Positions 33,737 through 40,568 of a stretch of 64,000 nt of DNA are shown here, piece by piece. The position numbers and the translations under genes are program-made. The stretch lies in assembly GCF_000308615.1 (NCBI RefSeq), contig NZ_BAGB01000062.1, positions 157,862-221,861 on the forward strand, read 5' to 3'. Numbering within the stretch: position 1 is the stretch's first letter; every line of letters starts with the position of its first letter. The notes under the pieces are model-generated. The model was not told the DNA's origin and searched no databases. It was given only the letters and a program-made list of their open reading frames with translations. The DNA is from Nocardia jiangxiensis NBRC 101359 (GTDB lineage: Bacteria; Actinomycetota; Actinomycetes; Mycobacteriales; Mycobacteriaceae).

Positions 33737-34423
33737 TCATTCCAGCAAGATTCCGGATCGTCGGTGTGCAAGTAGTAGCTCGGCCATGTCGTGGATCACT
33801 GCCGCAGGTCGATGCCGAGCAAGATGGTCGGCCTTGCCGGGCTTGTTCGCGAAGGCCACCACCGGGACGCGGGACGCGTGTGCGGCCTCCAGGTCGGTGA
33901 TCGAATCCCCTACGAACACACAGTCGCCGGGGTGTCCGGCGAGTCGGCCGGCGGCCTCCTCCAGCAGGAACGGCGCGGGCTTCAGCTTCATGAGGTTGAC
34001 GGCAGTCCTGCCGAAGATGCCGCTGACGAACGATCGCAGACCGTGCTGAGTGAGATAGGCATCGATGGCGGCGGGAGAGTTGTTGCCGACGACCGCGACC
34101 ATCCGGGAATTCGTTGCAGCAGAACGGATCACCTCGTCAGCACTCGGAGTAGGCTCCGCTCCCTGGACCGCGGCCAGCTCGAATTCGGTGAAGCGCCGTT
34201 CCAGGCCCGCCATCACCGAATCGCCGTAAACTGTTGCCGCATACCGGAGTACAGCGAACGGATCGTTCGCATCACGCAGCTCACCCGGCAGCGGTTCGGG
34301 CAGCTCTGCACCGAGCTCGGCGACGGCGGCACGGTCTGTCGGATCCGAGAACAGTGAGCAGACCGGACCGTCGAAATCGAGCAACAGACACGTGGCCTGA
34401 ACGATGGCACGTACAGCAGTCAT
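33737..34423 (-). CDS. HAD-superfamily hydrolase (phosphatase-like)
   Basis: A 228-residue HAD phosphatase: motif I LLLDFDGPVCSLF (about residues 12-24), motif II Thr/Ser in AVVGNNSP, motif III Lys in LKPAPFLLEEA and motif IV FVGDSITDLEAAHAS. The cap region is helical and small, as in phosphoglycolate-type enzymes. The substrate is unknown. ATG at 34423 has AGGAGGG 5 bases before it. It is upstream of lanA2 on the same strand, but a 248-base gap suggests it is not part of the lantibiotic operon. It lies close to the left end of the integrated element. Confidence 0.87.
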   Translation of the reverse strand: MTAVRAIVQATCLLLDFDGPVCSLFSDPTDRAAVAELGAELPEPLPGELRDANDPFAVLRYAATVYGDSVMAGLERRFTEFELAAVQGAEPTPSADEVIRSAATNSRMVAVVGNNSPAAIDAYLTQHGLRSFVSGIFGRTAVNLMKLKPAPFLLEEAAGRLAGHPGDCVFVGDSITDLEAAHASRVPVVAFANKPGKADHLARHRPAAVIHDMAELLLAHRRSGILLE

Positions 34424-34537
34424 GGCGGCCCTCCTGTCGGCTCCCCGATTGTGACAGAGCGGCATCACACGAACCCGCGCCCGCCGCGAACCGCTGGTTG
34501 CCGCCGCGGCAGGTATCGACGGATGCCGATCAGTCGT

Positions 34538-34621
34538 ACTTCCGGCGGCCTGCGGACCAGCTCCGGACCGGCCGAAACCGGTCGCGAGGAGTCCGATAAC
34601 CCCGATCTACCTGCGGTGTCG
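34538..34621 (+). pseudogene. Relic of the 3' end of an older integrase gene
   Basis: The last 28 codons of one frame read ...GGLRTSSG... and end DNPDLPAVS, matching the C-terminus of the active integrase (ADELRTRR...PADPDLPAVS) with substitutions. The final 23 bases (34599-34621) are identical to 46435-46457. The stop codon is lost. Like the active integrase, it directly abuts a tRNA-Leu 3' half. This indicates an earlier integration of a related element, whose body would have lain to the left. Confidence 0.7.
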
Positions 34622-34624
34622 CCG

Positions 34625-34666
34625 TGCCCCCGGTCGGGCTCGAACCGACACTGGGCGGATTTTAAG
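34625..34666 (-). repeat. attL: 3' half of a tRNA-Leu(UAA) gene
   Basis: Reading the minus strand, the sequence runs from the anticodon loop (CTTAAAA) through the anticodon stem, T arm (GTCGG-TTCGAGC-CCGAC) to the acceptor CGGGGGCA. The 19 bases at 34648-34666 are identical to 46484-46502 in the intact tRNA. The T stem differs from the intact gene (GTGAG/CTCAC) by paired changes, so both were functional tRNAs. Crossover therefore took place in the anticodon stem-loop. Confidence 0.85.
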
Positions 34667-34690
34667 ATTGTCGTTCTCGATGTTTGCTGT

Positions 34691-34803
34691 CGTTGGTGGT
34701 CGTTGGTGCCGGATAGTAACGGGCTGCTGACCTGGTAAGACAGTCGTTGGGATCGTTGGTCGGAATCGGCCCGGTTGCATATCGCTGCGGACGAACTGCG
34801 GAC
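34691..34803. repeat. Direct repeats inside the left end, probable integrase arm sites
   Basis: CGTTGG(T) occurs at 34691, 34701, 34745 and 34754, in pairs 10 and 9 bases apart. The 20-base GCTGCGGACGAACTGCGGAC (34784-34803) is repeated exactly at 46380-46399 near the other end. Paired short repeats flanking an att core are typical of arm-type sites of tyrosine integrases. Confidence 0.55.
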
Positions 34804-35175
34804 TGCCGCGGATAGGTTGTCTATCCGCCCCCGACTGCTCTTCCCCCATCATCCTCATACTTGCCGCTCTCAGTGGAAGTCGAGCGGGTCAAGGATTCCG
34901 TAGGAACCGCGTAGCGGACACCGGCAGGTGGTCCTTGATGCGTTCGGCTGGAGCGAGACAATCAGGCAATGAGGAGGGTGGGGGATTACTTGCGTTACCA
35001 CTCTGACCGGGCGAATGTCCGGTTTCGCACACGAATTTGAGGCGTTCGGGTGCCTCGCTGCCCGATCCGGGGAAAGGATGCCGGATCGGGCAGCGGGCTG
35101 TCCCGGGACCTCCGGGGCTGGAGTCGGCGTCGTTGGCGACTCGCTACCCAGCGTCGTTGCTGGGTGCCCGGAGGA
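34804..35175. other. Non-coding left flank of the element
   Basis: No gene is supported here. The only structure I see is ACCCAGC-GTCGTT-GCTGGGT (35146-35165), a 7-bp hairpin just before the terminator of the next gene. Frames that stay open have poor composition and no ribosome site. Confidence 0.5.
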
Positions 35176-35191
35176 GGGGGCCGAAGCCCCC
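35176..35191 (-). terminator. Hairpin terminator of the small element gene
   Basis: GGGGGC-CGAA-GCCCCC is a 6-bp G-C stem with a stable CGAA loop, 8 bases past the stop at 35200 on the minus strand. Confidence 0.6.
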
Positions 35192-35199
35192 TGGGGGAT

Positions 35200-35427
35200 T
35201 TAGGTTCCGTCGACGCCGCAGCCGTCGCAGAGCAGCAGGGTGCCGTTGAGATGCCAGGTGCCCTCGGTGACGGTGCAGTCGGCGGGCTGGTAGGGCCATT
35301 CCACGCCGGGGAGGTGGGCCAGGCCGTACTCGGGGACGTCGTCGTAGGCGTCGTCGGGGCTGGTGGTGAGCGTCCAGTGGCCGCCGAGGGGGCTGAGGTC
35401 GGGGAGTTCGTTGATCTGGTAGCTCAT
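35200..35427 (-). CDS. Small element-encoded protein with CDGCG motif
   Basis: A 75-residue acidic protein with no signal peptide or membrane segment. It ends TLLLCDGCGVDGT, a CxxC pair that resembles half of a zinc ribbon; other proteins in this element (41887, 42434) carry similar CDGC or CxxC motifs. The ribosome site AGGAAAGGA lies about 8 bases before the ATG at 35427. A decayed copy lies in inverted orientation at 35620-35823. The function is unknown; it is oriented away from the rest of the element, next to the left end. Confidence 0.6.
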   Translation of the reverse strand: MSYQINELPDLSPLGGHWTLTTSPDDAYDDVPEYGLAHLPGVEWPYQPADCTVTEGTWHLNGTLLLCDGCGVDGT

Positions 35428-35619
35428 GGTGAGGGTCCTTTCCTGATCCGGGTAGATCGATCTGAGCTCTGCTCGGACCGCGCGGCTGGGGTGTGGAAAA
35501 GGGTTGGCGAATGCCAATCACGTAGTGACGCGAAGCGCCCTTTGGAGGGCCCCAGTTGTGTGGTACGCCCTCGGGCAGATCGTTCTGCTCGGGTCAGGGA
35601 AGGTGCCCGGTAGCGACTG

Positions 35620-35823
35620 ACCTGATCAACGGACTCCCTGACCGGACCGTGACCGCGGCTGGATCGTCACCACCAGCCCCGACGATGCCGGGCGGGACTG
35701 TCGAGCTGGCCTGGTCCACCTCCCCGGCGTGGAATGGCCCGGCGGTGACGGACCTGATCACCGAGGGCATCTGGGACCGGGCGGCACCCTGCTGCTCTGC
35801 GACGGCTGTGGCGTCGATGGGAC
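35620..35823 (+). pseudogene. Decayed inverted copy of the CDGCG small-protein gene
   Basis: Across two frames the segment encodes LINGLPD, then VTTSPDDAG, LVHLPGVEWP and GTLLLCDGCGVDGT, all matching the intact gene at 35200-35427 on the other strand. Upstream bases also resemble the intact gene's leader (CAGGGAAGG against CAGGAAAGG). At least one frameshift and several substitutions break it. The two copies form a diverged inverted repeat about 190 bases apart. Confidence 0.7.
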
Positions 35824-36676
35824 CGGGCGCAACCAGGGGGATTCGGGGTTCTGCGGCGTAACCACAGCCAGTCGGCCGAGCTGGATGCCGGCCGATTCGG
35901 GATCAACCGCGGGAGGTCAGTCGGGTACGGCTCATGTCGTGCCCACACTGCTCGGTCGTTGAATTACGTGGTCCGACAGGAACAGTCAGCGTGCTACCAC
36001 GTCGCCAAAGCGGAGCCGTTGTGCCAGGACCCAGCCGCCAGCACCCTCCCCTCCCCTCTCCACTCCCCCGCAACCCTTCCTGCTCCCTAGCCTGTGACGG
36101 GTTTCGTATCGGGGTCATCGCCATTCGTCTCGGTGCGGCTCGTCCGATCTCGTGTCACGCACAGCATCAGCACATCACTGTGTCTCCATCGCCCATTTCC
36201 GGCTGGGCTGATTCGTGCTGGATGGGCTATCAGGACCATTTGGGTCGGCCCCCTCCTCTCTGGAGCGGGGCCGACGCGCCCGACGCACCCGCGCAGCGAG
36301 GTACGAGCGGAGCGGTGGTGCGGCGCCGCGTGGCGGCGCTGCGGCGGCGCGCAGCGCCGCCCCTTGATCCCATATAGCCAAATTCGGCAACGAGTCACGA
36401 ATGGTTCGGGACGGGCGATGCGAGAGCGCGGGAGTGGCTGATGTCGCGCACTGCACGGGGCCGTACGGATCGGGCCGAGTGACGGACTGGCATTGGGTTC
36501 GGTGCGCGTCCGTCTACCGGCAAGATCGGTAGGCAGGCCGTTGCGTCCTCCACTCCCCTCTTCCTCTCCTCCTTCTATTCACTCCCTCTCGGTTCGGGAC
36601 GGGTGAGCGGGCGTCCCATAGGCCAAGATCGCCGGAAAAGATCGCAAGACGGGCGGAATGCCGCGAGAATCTAGGC
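35824..36676. other. Long non-coding region of the element
   Basis: About 850 bases with no supported gene. It has lower coding-like periodicity, a pyrimidine-rich stretch (about 36548-36592) and a strong hairpin at 36332-36361. In pSAM2-type elements such a gap could hold the transfer locus or a replication origin, but I cannot identify either. The ATG at 36677 ends the region without a clear ribosome site. Confidence 0.45.
36332..36361. repeat. Perfect 11-bp GC-rich inverted repeat
   Basis: GGCGGCGCTGC (36332-36342) and GCAGCGCCGCC (36351-36361) enclose an 8-base loop. It sits in the non-coding part of the element. It might be a terminator, an origin-associated hairpin or a conjugation site. 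Confidence 0.6.
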
Positions 36677-37510
36677 ATGGCTGAGCTTGCGCTGACGGCG
36701 GACCGTCGTGATGAACTGGCCGGATTACTGGGCGATGAGCAACGCCTTCGGGAGGAGTACCCGAAGGTTGCGGAGTATCTGGATACTGCGCCGATGCTTC
36801 CAGGAACGGGAGATGACCAGGCGGATGCGGCCTTCGATCTCCGGTTCGTCCACTACATGACGGGTGGTCGTGCGGTGAGCGCAAACCCGTACTGGGACAT
36901 CATCGCGCCGTCGGTATTTGAACACGATGGTCGGCGTGTAGTGAACGGCGGTCGTCAGACTGGTAGCGCGCGACTGGGTTTCGCAGCGACGATCCTTCAG
37001 GAAGCTTTCGCGTATGCGGTGCCTTCGCCCGAAACGATCGAGTGGTTGGCGCGTTTCAGCGCAGGAAAGTCGGTAGTGGAGCTCGGCGCTGGACGGGGCT
37101 ACTGGGCGGAACAGCTCGCCAACCACGGCCTCACGGTTGATGCGTACGACTCCGAACCGCCAGACCGGGCGGTGAACGACTCGTTCGGCAAGGCAGTTGG
37201 TCAGGAAGACGTTTGGCACAGCGTTGGCGACCTGGGTGACTATGCTGCTCGGTCGACCGGGGCGGCAGACGTTCTCCTGTTGGTCTGGCCTCCGGGTTGG
37301 GGCAATTCGATGGCTTCGGAGGCGCTGGCGAACTTCGAGGCAGCTGGCGGAGAGCGGCTGCTCTACATCGGGGAGCCAAAAGGCGGCAAGACTGGTGATG
37401 ATGCGTTCTTCGACGCGCTCGCCGCGGGATGGAAGTTGGAGACGGTGGATGAGGAGTTCGTCTCGTGGTGGAACCTCAGCGACATCGCCCAAGGATGGGT
37501 TCGTCGCTGA
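36677..37510 (+). CDS. SAM-dependent methyltransferase-fold protein of unknown target
   Basis: A 277-residue soluble protein. KSVVELGAGRGYWAEQLAN (about residues 132-150) is the glycine-rich SAM motif I, and VDAYDSEPP just after is motif II with its acidic residue. VLLLVWPPGWG near residue 198 takes the place of the catalytic 'xPPY'-like loop, and LYIGEPKGGKTGD follows. The N-terminal 120 residues are helical and unlike known targets. The WPPGW pattern is not a standard DNA-methylase NPPY or DPPY motif. Its lower GC than neighbours and position as the first plus-strand gene suggest element cargo. It converges on the GntR repressor gene 24 bases away. Confidence 0.65.
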   Translation: MAELALTADRRDELAGLLGDEQRLREEYPKVAEYLDTAPMLPGTGDDQADAAFDLRFVHYMTGGRAVSANPYWDIIAPSVFEHDGRRVVNGGRQTGSARLGFAATILQEAFAYAVPSPETIEWLARFSAGKSVVELGAGRGYWAEQLANHGLTVDAYDSEPPDRAVNDSFGKAVGQEDVWHSVGDLGDYAARSTGAADVLLLVWPPGWGNSMASEALANFEAAGGERLLYIGEPKGGKTGDDAFFDALAAGWKLETVDEEFVSWWNLSDIAQGWVRR

Positions 37511-37534
37511 GGCTGTCGACCACAACCAGCTGAC

Positions 37535-38230
37535 CTAGCTGTCGGCGGTGAGGCTCATTCGAAATACGAAGGAGTCGTACCGATTTCGCGGATACGAGAT
37601 GTCGGAGAGCATCACCACTCGCCCGTCACCTGCGGTGTAGCGCTGGTGAACCGTTTTGACGAGTTCACCAGCGGGCGTACGCAACCACGCCGCGTGGTCG
37701 GGTGTTGGGAGACGGTCGGCAACTGTTTCGACCAGGGTCTCTGCGGTTGATGTATCCAGCACTCCGAGGGGCTGATAGCTGTCCGAGATAGATATCGGCC
37801 GACCCGCTTCGGACGCTCGGACCTTGGTCCAGATGACCGGTTCGCCCATCTCGACTGCGAATGCCTCTGCCACGTGCTCCGGCGCGGGCACTTCCGCACG
37901 CTCGCGCTCAATCTGGACCTCTCGGTCTGTCTCGTGACCGTATGTGTCCTCCGGGTCTTCCATTTGCCGCTCGGGTGAAATCCGAACGAGGTTCGGCTGG
38001 TCTGTTACGAAGATTCCGCGACGGCGTTCTGAGCGGATGAGGCCCTGGTTCTTGAGGAGTTCGAGCGCCTTACGCACGACAATCTCCGACACCCCGTGCT
38101 TGCGGGCGATCTCCCCGTAGCTCGGGAGCTGCGTAGTGGCGGGCAGCTCACCAGTGCGGATCTTCCGCGCGTACTCCGCCGCGAGGGAGACATAGCGTGC
38201 GGCTTCGCCGTCGTGACCTTGCTGTGCCAT
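37535..38230 (-). CDS. GntR/HutC-family repressor (KorSA-like)
   Basis: A 231-residue regulator. The N-terminal winged helix (about residues 12-80) includes LPSYGEIARKHGVSEIVVRK and LIRSERRRGIFVTDQ, and the C-terminal UTRA domain (about 100-230) has VIWTKVRASEAGRPISISDS. In pSAM2 and related AICEs a GntR-type KorSA represses its own gene and the activator of replication and transfer. It is divergent from the small-gene operon starting at 38482. The 250-base gap between them carries three copies of a GCGTATACG-type operator. Hence this protein probably controls both directions. ATG at 38230 begins MAQQGHDG. Confidence 0.88.
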   Translation of the reverse strand: MAQQGHDGEAARYVSLAAEYARKIRTGELPATTQLPSYGEIARKHGVSEIVVRKALELLKNQGLIRSERRRGIFVTDQPNLVRISPERQMEDPEDTYGHETDREVQIERERAEVPAPEHVAEAFAVEMGEPVIWTKVRASEAGRPISISDSYQPLGVLDTSTAETLVETVADRLPTPDHAAWLRTPAGELVKTVHQRYTAGDGRVVMLSDISYPRNRYDSFVFRMSLTADS

Positions 38231-38287
38231 CGGGGTGGCGTCCTTCCTTGCGTCATATGCCAAACGGTTAATGACAATCCTTTTCAA

Positions 38288-38307
38288 GTATACGCAGTTG
38301 CGTATAC
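38288..38307. promoter_or_regulatory. Operator of the GntR repressor, proximal site
   Basis: GTATACGC-AGTT-GCGTATAC is a perfect 8-bp inverted repeat, 58 bases upstream of the repressor start. The half-site recurs three times in the adjacent operator, marking it as the repressor's own recognition sequence. Confidence 0.75.
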
Positions 38308-38366
38308 GGACGCCTCATTCTGCCCGTCTACGTGGCCTTTTTCGACGATGCCGAATCGTTACCCGC

Positions 38367-38410
38367 TACGTATACGCAAGTCTTGTGCGTATACGTAACT
38401 ACGTATACGC
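38367..38410. promoter_or_regulatory. Operator of the GntR repressor, distal sites
   Basis: TACGTATACGCA-N7-TGCGTATACGTA (38367-38397) is a perfect 12-bp inverted repeat, followed by a further half-site ACGTATACGC (38401-38410). It lies 72-115 bases before the first gene of the replication/transfer operon and probably covers its promoter. Confidence 0.78.
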
Positions 38411-38481
38411 TGGATCTATCGCACGGCAGCATGGAGCGGGCGATCAGTCGAAAGTCCAATGGACGCAAGGGAGTTCACAAC

Positions 38482-38958
38482 ATGGCTATTCAGCGTGGTC
38501 ACCGTTTTCCGGTCGAGTTCCGCAATGCATTTCCCCAGGGGCTCGTGCAGATGGGCGAGATCGGCCCTGCGATCAAGTACAACCCGGATCGCAATGCGGT
38601 TCCGGAGCAGGAGTTCGACTTCGATCCGAAGAATCCGGATGTCGGCACGCAGCAGCCGATGTGGAAGGTGACGGTCTCGGACCCGAACCAGGACAAGGCC
38701 AAGCGTGCGTCGTTCGAGGTGATCTTCCTGGCTCAGGTGCAGCCGGTTCCGGCGAACGAGGAACTGGTTCCGGGTACCGGGATGCGCATGATCGAGCTGG
38801 AGGGTCTGACCGCCGAGCCTCGCATGATGGGCCAGGCTCCGTATCAGTACCTCGGCTACACCTTCCGCGCGACCGGGATCAAGGGCGACAACTCCGGTGC
38901 CAAGCAGGCTCCGGCGAACCCGGGTGCCTCGCGTCCGCGTGACGAGAAGGCTGCGTGA
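38482..38958 (+). CDS. Conserved element protein, first gene of the transfer/replication operon
   Basis: A 158-residue soluble protein with no signal peptide. It has a beta-rich middle part (WKVTVSDPNQDKAKRASFEV, then AQVQPVP) and a disordered tail (KQAPANPGASRPRDEKAA). I do not recognise a family signature; the position, directly after the KorSA-type operator and before small Spd-like genes, is that of early AICE genes of unknown function. AAGGGAG lies about 9 bases before the ATG. Its stop overlaps the start of the next gene (GTGA). It is the best candidate for a gene strongly induced when the repressor is released. Confidence 0.65.
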   Translation: MAIQRGHRFPVEFRNAFPQGLVQMGEIGPAIKYNPDRNAVPEQEFDFDPKNPDVGTQQPMWKVTVSDPNQDKAKRASFEVIFLAQVQPVPANEELVPGTGMRMIELEGLTAEPRMMGQAPYQYLGYTFRATGIKGDNSGAKQAPANPGASRPRDEKAA

Positions 38959-39206
38959 TCGCGATGTCGTTCCTGGCGATGATGAGCACCGGTTTCGACG
39001 GCGTGCGGGCGAAGTACGTCCCGGCTGTCCGGAATGCGTTGGGCGGCAGGAACTCTGCGGTTGTGCGCGTCGAGCTGATCGGTGTTCCGGCGTCGTCGTT
39101 GACGTTGACGATCGAGGATGCCCGGACTCTGGCGCAGACGCTGCCGCAGATCTTGATGCTGCACGACGCCGCGGAGCATCTGGCCGCTGAGAAGGCGGTG
39201 GCGTGA
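38955..39206 (+). CDS. Small element protein, unknown
   Basis: An 83-residue protein with a short hydrophobic start (MIAMSFLAMMSTGF) and a helix-rich remainder (IEDARTLAQTLPQILMLHDA). The GTG at 38955 overlaps the previous stop (GTGA); ATG at 38964 is an alternative. It is part of a tightly coupled gene string. No function is inferred. Confidence 0.55.
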   Translation: MIAMSFLAMMSTGFDGVRAKYVPAVRNALGGRNSAVVRVELIGVPASSLTLTIEDARTLAQTLPQILMLHDAAEHLAAEKAVA

Positions 39207-39373
39207 TGGTCGACCACGAGTTCAACCGGCTGGTGTCGGAAGGAATCGTGCGGATGCTCGCTCGTGCGGACCGTGAGGGCGTGGGCCAGTACGCCACGAT
39301 GACTTTGTTCGATGACGATACGGAGTCGGCGATCAGCTGGCCTCGTATGGCTCGTGGCGGGCGGAGTGCGTGA
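39206..39373 (+). CDS. Very small element protein, unknown
   Basis: A 55-residue protein (starts MVDHEFNRLVSEG). It was identified because its ATG overlaps the previous stop (TGATG) and its stop overlaps the next ATG (TGATG), giving an unbroken chain of coupled genes. It is acidic in the middle (FDDDTES) and basic at the end. No motif is recognised. Confidence 0.55.
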   Translation: MVDHEFNRLVSEGIVRMLARADREGVGQYATMTLFDDDTESAISWPRMARGGRSA

Positions 39374-39570
39374 TGTATCTGCGCGAGTTGTTCGGTTTCC
39401 GGCCGCCCCGTGTGTGGGTGGAGGTCGGTTACGACGCGAAACACGATGCTGTGGTCCTCTACCTCGATGGCAAGGGCGCGGGCTTCAAGGCGTGGCAGGT
39501 CGAGGGGCTGATCGCTGACCTCCGCGCTGCGGCGGCTCAGCAGCTCAACATCCCAGGGATGCCGAGCTGA
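39373..39570 (+). CDS. Small element protein, unknown
   Basis: A 65-residue protein. VWVEVGYDAKHDAVVLYLDG suggests a small beta hairpin, followed by a helix (EGLIADLRAAAAQQL). It overlaps both neighbours by one base at TGATG junctions. No family was recognised. Confidence 0.55.
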   Translation: MYLRELFGFRPPRVWVEVGYDAKHDAVVLYLDGKGAGFKAWQVEGLIADLRAAAAQQLNIPGMPS

Positions 39571-40256
39571 TGTCCACGCGCAAAACGATGGTGGCGGTGC
39601 AGGCGCTCGCGGTCCTGGTGATCGCGGGTGTCGGTGCTGCCGCATTCGTTCTCTCGTTCACCACGCTGCGGGATCTGGCCAAGCTGGCTCACGTTCCCGC
39701 CTCGACGGCGTGGCTGTTCCCGCTGATCGTGGACGGCACGATCATCCAAGCCACTCTCGGGTGGCTGGTTCTGGCCAAGTCGGCTGAGCGCAAGTACTTC
39801 ATGTGGGTGCTGGCGGCCGGGTCGCTGATCTCGGTGGCGGGCAACAGCATTCACGCGGTCGCCAACGGCCACACGCTTCCGGGCTGGTTGTGCGCGATCG
39901 TGGCGGCTATCGCTCCGATCAGTCTGCTGATCGACACTCACGGGCTCGCGGTGCTGTTCCGTGCCGCTCAACACCATTCGACCGATGCTCCGTCACCTGT
40001 CGATGACGCGGTGACCGAACCTGTTGCGGCCGTGGAGGATTCCCCGGCCCCTGCCTCGGCTCCGGTCGTGGTTCCTGATCCTGTCGAGCCTGCCGTTGCT
40101 CCTGCTCCGGTTCCGGCTCCTGTGCCTTCGCCGGTGCCTGTTCCGGTTCTGACTCCTGTTCGTCCCGCGCGTCCGGTGATTCCGGTGGCGCGTCCTGTTC
40201 GTCCTGCGCGACCGGTGCAAGAGATGTTGCCGATCGCTGTCCCGGTGGGGAGTTGA
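39570..40256 (+). CDS. DUF2637 membrane protein (Spd/transfer-associated)
   Basis: A 228-residue protein. The first 130 residues hold four membrane segments with the DUF2637 pattern (FVLSFTTLRDLAKLAHVP, then AWLFPLIVDGTIIQATLGWL and SIHAVANG). The rest is a Pro/Val-rich low-complexity tail made of repeated P-V and A-P steps. DUF2637 proteins are frequent in actinomycete conjugative plasmids and AICEs, next to traB, and are thought to help plasmid spread. It starts at a TGATG overlap with the previous gene, and the next small membrane gene follows by 6 bases. Confidence 0.8.
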   Translation: MSTRKTMVAVQALAVLVIAGVGAAAFVLSFTTLRDLAKLAHVPASTAWLFPLIVDGTIIQATLGWLVLAKSAERKYFMWVLAAGSLISVAGNSIHAVANGHTLPGWLCAIVAAIAPISLLIDTHGLAVLFRAAQHHSTDAPSPVDDAVTEPVAAVEDSPAPASAPVVVPDPVEPAVAPAPVPAPVPSPVPVPVLTPVRPARPVIPVARPVRPARPVQEMLPIAVPVGS

Positions 40257-40262
40257 TTCGCC

Positions 40263-40568
40263 ATGGAAAGGCACTTCGAAGGAACGTTCATCGTCCGCGA
40301 AGCGGGCCCGGTGGCCGCCGGTGTCCTGGTGACCTCGGTAGTTGGCCTGGGTGTGCTGCTGGCATTCGGCCACCACACCGACCCGGGCCCGGTCCGTCCT
40401 GCCTCCGCGGTCACCTCGGCGGTCCCGACGCCGACAACGGCCCCGGCCGGTGCTCCGGGCTGCGTGATGCTCTGCGACGAGCCTCCGCTCCCGCCGGTGC
40501 AGGATTCGAGCGGCTGCCGCTTGTTCTGCGACCTGGGCATGCCTCTGGAGTTCGGGGGCCGGTCATGA
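40263..40568 (+). CDS. Small single-pass membrane protein with cysteine-rich outer part
   Basis: A 101-residue protein with one membrane segment (VAAGVLVTSVVGLGVLLAFG, about residues 17-36). A Pro/Thr-rich stretch and four cysteines follow in two similar units (GCVMLCDEP and GCRLFCDLG), each a C-x3-C pair, suggesting disulfides outside the membrane. The stop overlaps the traB start (ATGA), so it is probably part of the transfer apparatus. No family is recognised. Confidence 0.6.
   Translation: MERHFEGTFIVREAGPVAAGVLVTSVVGLGVLLAFGHHTDPGPVRPASAVTSAVPTPTTAPAGAPGCVMLCDEPPLPPVQDSSGCRLFCDLGMPLEFGGRS

Noticed and set aside
33737..34423. Including the HAD hydrolase in the lantibiotic operon
   Set aside because: It has the same direction but ends 248 bases before lanA2, with candidate regulatory repeats in between and no known role of HAD enzymes in class I lantibiotic synthesis.
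34625..34666. A second tRNA gene at the left end of the element
   Set aside because: Only the part from the anticodon loop to the acceptor 3' side is present; the 5' half, D arm and acceptor 5' strand are missing, so it is an attachment-site remnant.
38332..38481. Upstream in-frame ATG for the first operon gene of the element
   Set aside because: The extension would translate the repressor operators; ATG at 38482 has its own AAGGGAG site.
40040..40250. Tandem repeats resembling a CRISPR or minisatellite
   Set aside because: The repeats are in-frame Pro/Val/Ala codons in the tail of the DUF2637 protein; there is no conserved repeat-spacer structure. No CRISPR array is seen anywhere in the window.
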